From: an uncultured Acidimicrobiales bacterium
GTDB lineage: Bacteria; Actinomycetota; Acidimicrobiia; Acidimicrobiales; CALAML01
Length of the DNA: 44,528 bases
Direction of reading: 5' to 3'
NCBI GenBank assembly: GCA_937925845.1
Contig: CALAML010000218.1
Span: 1 to 44,528 of the forward strand
Numbering within the stretch: position 1 is the stretch's first letter; the number at the start of each line of letters is the position of its first letter. A program made the position numbers and the translations under genes. The notes below the pieces were generated by a model. It saw nothing but the letters and a program-made list of their open reading frames with translations, ran no database searches and was not told the origin of the DNA. Below, piece after piece: positions 42,321 to 44,528 of the stretch.

Positions 42321-43586
42321 ATGAGCCCAGACCGCGATGTCGACACCGATGTCGATGACGTCGACGCCGATGTCATCGTTGTTGGCGGCGGGCCCGCCGG
42401 TAGTGCGGCAGCCATCGCCCTCGCCCGGGCCGGCCAACGGGTCACCATCATCGACAAAGCGACCTTCCCGCGGGACAAATGCTGCGGTGATGGCCTCACC
42501 ACCGGCGCCCTGCGCGAGCTTCAGGCCATCGGCTTCGATCCCGCACGGGTGCCGTCGTGGAAGGTCACCGGCGATGTTTGGCTTCGCACCCCCAAGGGCG
42601 TGTCGATCGCCTATCCGCTGCCGCCGGGTCGGGGCCAGTACGCGGCGATCGCCGAACGTCAGGAACTCGATCACCAACTGGTACTGATGGCCAAGGAGGC
42701 CGGGGCCACCCTGCTTGATGGCCATGCAGTCACCAACGTCGTCGCCCGACCCAGCCACATCGAGGTGGAGGCCGAAGGGCTGGGCCGCCTCACCGCCCGG
42801 TACCTGATCGCCGCCGACGGAATGTGGTCGCCGGTCCGCAAACACCTCGGCCTCACCGCCGCCGGCTACCGCGGCGAATGGCATGCCTTCCGCCAGTACT
42901 TTTCGAACGTGGGCCCGATGGCGGCCAACGACATGTTCATCTGGTTCGAGCCCGAGATCCTGCCCGGCTACTTCTGGTCGTTTCCGCTGCCGGGCAACCG
43001 GGCCAATGTCGGCTTCGGCATCGACCGCGAACGGGTCTCAGTGCAGGACATGAAGCAGCTTTGGCCCGAGCTTCTGGCCCGCCCCCACATCGCCGAGGTG
43101 CTGGGCCCCGACGCGGTCGCCGAGGGCAAACACCGGGCCTGGCCTATCCCGGCCCGGATCGACGACATCTCCCTCACCGCCCACCGCACCTTCTTTGTGG
43201 GCGACGCTGCGGCCGCCACCGACGTGATGAGTGGCGAAGGCATCGCCCAAGCGTTGCTGACCGGTCGCTGGGCCGCCGAAGCGGTGTTGGAGAGCGCCGC
43301 CGCAGAAGGAGCTGGCGACCCGGCCGCAGCCACCGCCCACTATCGGGATGCGGTGGGCAACGGTCTGGTTGCCGACCACCGAATGTCGAACCTGCTCAAG
43401 GGAATGCTGGCCAGCGCCGCCGGCGTCGAGTTCTCGGTGCGCTTCAGCGGCCTCAACCACTGGACCCGCCGTAACTTTGCCCGTTGGCTGTTCGAGGACT
43501 ACCCGCGGGCCCAGCTCTTCACCCCACGCCGCTACCATCGCCGTATGTTCACCCAAGACGGCGCCTACACCGATCGGCCGAAATGA
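42321..43586 (+). CDS. Geranylgeranyl-reductase-family FAD-dependent oxidoreductase
   Basis: This 421-aa flavoprotein has dinucleotide fold VIVVGGGPAGSAAAIALA, the family PRDKCCGDGL motif, YLIAADGMWSPVRK and the FAD-binding GDAAAATDVMSGEGIAQAL. In actinobacteria such enzymes reduce isoprenoid double bonds, including side chains of menaquinone or polyprenyl lipids; the substrate here is not determined. An acidic leader (DVDTDVDDVDAD) precedes the fold. No Shine-Dalgarno is present; AACAAT (42310-42315) lies 5 nt before ATG 42321. Its stop overlaps the rsgA start as ATGA. Confidence 0.9.
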   Translation: MSPDRDVDTDVDDVDADVIVVGGGPAGSAAAIALARAGQRVTIIDKATFPRDKCCGDGLTTGALRELQAIGFDPARVPSWKVTGDVWLRTPKGVSIAYPLPPGRGQYAAIAERQELDHQLVLMAKEAGATLLDGHAVTNVVARPSHIEVEAEGLGRLTARYLIAADGMWSPVRKHLGLTAAGYRGEWHAFRQYFSNVGPMAANDMFIWFEPEILPGYFWSFPLPGNRANVGFGIDRERVSVQDMKQLWPELLARPHIAEVLGPDAVAEGKHRAWPIPARIDDISLTAHRTFFVGDAAAATDVMSGEGIAQALLTGRWAAEAVLESAAAEGAGDPAAATAHYRDAVGNGLVADHRMSNLLKGMLASAAGVEFSVRFSGLNHWTRRNFARWLFEDYPRAQLFTPRRYHRRMFTQDGAYTDRPK

Positions 43587-44528
43587 CCGACGGGGCCGAG
43601 GCGACCGGGTCGACCGAGGTGGCAAATGCTGCCGCACTCGACGACGCCGACCCGCTGGCACTCGAGCCCGCACTGATCGATCTGGGCTGGGACCAGCGCT
43701 GGGCCGAGGCCCTCGAAGCGGCAGTGGCCAACGACCGGGCGGTGGTGATCGAAGCCGAGCCTGAGGCCGCCCACACCGAGCCCGACGCGCTAGTAGCGGC
43801 CCGGGTGGTGCGAGTTTCCAACAGCCGAGCTCAGGTGAGCATCGGTGGCGAGGCCATGCCCGCAGTGCTCGACCCGCCCCATCCCCGACCCCAGCTCGAG
43901 GCCCCACCAGCCACCGGCGACTGGGTAGCCATGCACACCGCTGACGACGGCGAACGCTCGATCGCCGCCATCCTGGAGCGGCGCACCACCATCTCGCGTC
44001 GCGACCCGGCCGAACTCGACGCGGAGCAGGTGCTGGCGGCCAACATCGACGCCGTGCTCTGTGTCCACGGCCTCGACCGCCCCTTCAACGCCCGACGACT
44101 CGAGCGGCTGCTGGTACTGGCCTTCGACAGCGGCGCGGAGCCGATGGTGGTGCTGACCAAAGCCGACCTGGTCGACGGGGCAGAACTGGCCCGGGTGCGG
44201 GCCGAAGCGGAGACGGTGGCTCAAAAGGTGCCGGTGCTCACGATCAGCTCCACAAAACGAACCGGTCTTCAGGTGGTCCATGAGGCGCTGGCCCGGGGCC
44301 GCACCGGCGTGCTGCTGGGCGAGTCGGGCGCTGGCAAGTCGACGCTGGTGAACGCCCTGGTCGGCAGGTCGATCCAGGAAACCGGCACGGTACGTGACGC
44401 CGATGGCGCCGGGCGCCACACCACCACCACCAGAGACCTGATCCGCATCCCCGACGGCGGGCTGATCCTCGACACTCCGGGCCTTCGAGCCCTGGGTTTG
44501 TGGGACGCGGCCCAGGGCATGTCAAAAG
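43583..44528 (+). CDS. rsgA: Ribosome small-subunit-dependent GTPase RsgA (partial, 3' end outside window)
   Basis: ATG 43583 overlaps the previous stop (ATGA) and the frame stays open to the window end (315 codons). This is a 30S maturation GTPase with circularly permuted G motifs in the order G4 TKADL, G1 GESGAGKST, then GRHTTTTRDL (switch) and G3 DTPGLRALGLWD. The N-terminal OB-fold contains RVVRVSNSRAQVSIGGE. An N-terminal extension of about 70 residues, Ala/Asp/Glu-rich, is longer than in most RsgA proteins. The C-terminal zinc-binding domain is cut off by the window. Confidence 0.92.
   Translation, partial: MTDGAEATGSTEVANAAALDDADPLALEPALIDLGWDQRWAEALEAAVANDRAVVIEAEPEAAHTEPDALVAARVVRVSNSRAQVSIGGEAMPAVLDPPHPRPQLEAPPATGDWVAMHTADDGERSIAAILERRTTISRRDPAELDAEQVLAANIDAVLCVHGLDRPFNARRLERLLVLAFDSGAEPMVVLTKADLVDGAELARVRAEAETVAQKVPVLTISSTKRTGLQVVHEALARGRTGVLLGESGAGKSTLVNALVGRSIQETGTVRDADGAGRHTTTTRDLIRIPDGGLILDTPGLRALGLWDAAQGMSK

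Overview
This GC-rich window looks like chromosomal DNA from a high-GC actinobacterium, most plausibly class Acidimicrobiia or a relative. The inference rests on a combination of gene families: the three-in-one Kgd enzyme of the mycobacterial type, a PknG-type kinase, the mismatch endonuclease NucS, an F420-type LLM oxidoreductase, a wax ester synthase/DGAT, a geranylgeranyl-reductase-family enzyme and many probable leaderless genes. No tRNA, rRNA, CRISPR array or insertion sequence was recognised.

Layout. 1-3200: an accessory end with the C-terminus of a Hint-bearing polymorphic toxin, its probable immunity gene, a decayed Hint fragment, a 23-bp tandem repeat and a DUF4143-type ATPase. 3201-7907: xthA and kgd, divergent, with a triplicated 15-mer between them. 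7928-10745: a membrane molybdopterin oxidoreductase divergent from a MerR regulator across a textbook MerR operator, then an ankyrin protein and a HAD hydrolase. 10746-11496: about 750 bp without a credible gene, containing a near-perfect 45-bp inverted repeat. 11497-15419: a NYN nuclease-S1-lysine-rich protein, ettA and a small lysine-rich zinc protein. 15568-18059: ATP sulfurylase/APS kinase and a CysQ-like phosphatase. 18186-20387: a secreted SGNH hydrolase with three 101-residue repeats. 20624-28235: a five-gene minus-strand phospho-signalling operon (coiled-coil protein, PknG-like kinase, PP2C phosphatase, VWA protein, FHA protein). 28465-32304: an ABC1/UbiB kinase, a PIN-toxin remnant, an LLM oxidoreductase and a DHPS-like protein. 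32515-35840: gnd-zwf-pgl. 35837-38754: a P450, nucS and a MaoC-type hydratase. 38881-44528: a VanW protein, WS/DGAT, a geranylgeranyl-reductase-like enzyme and a partial rsgA.

How the genes may work together. The signalling operon has a writer (kinase), an eraser (PP2C) and a reader (FHA), with zinc-binding modules on all three. The window also encodes Kgd, the enzyme that in mycobacteria is controlled by PknG through an FHA protein (GarA), so a similar control of 2-oxoglutarate metabolism is a reasonable hypothesis here. The gnd-zwf-pgl set is a complete oxidative pentose phosphate branch. The Sat/CysC-CysQ pair makes PAPS and can remove PAP, with no PAPS reductase in view.

At least ten genes carry a TANNNT -10 hexamer 5-8 nt before the chosen start and lack a usable Shine-Dalgarno, which points to leaderless transcripts. 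I used this to choose several starts.
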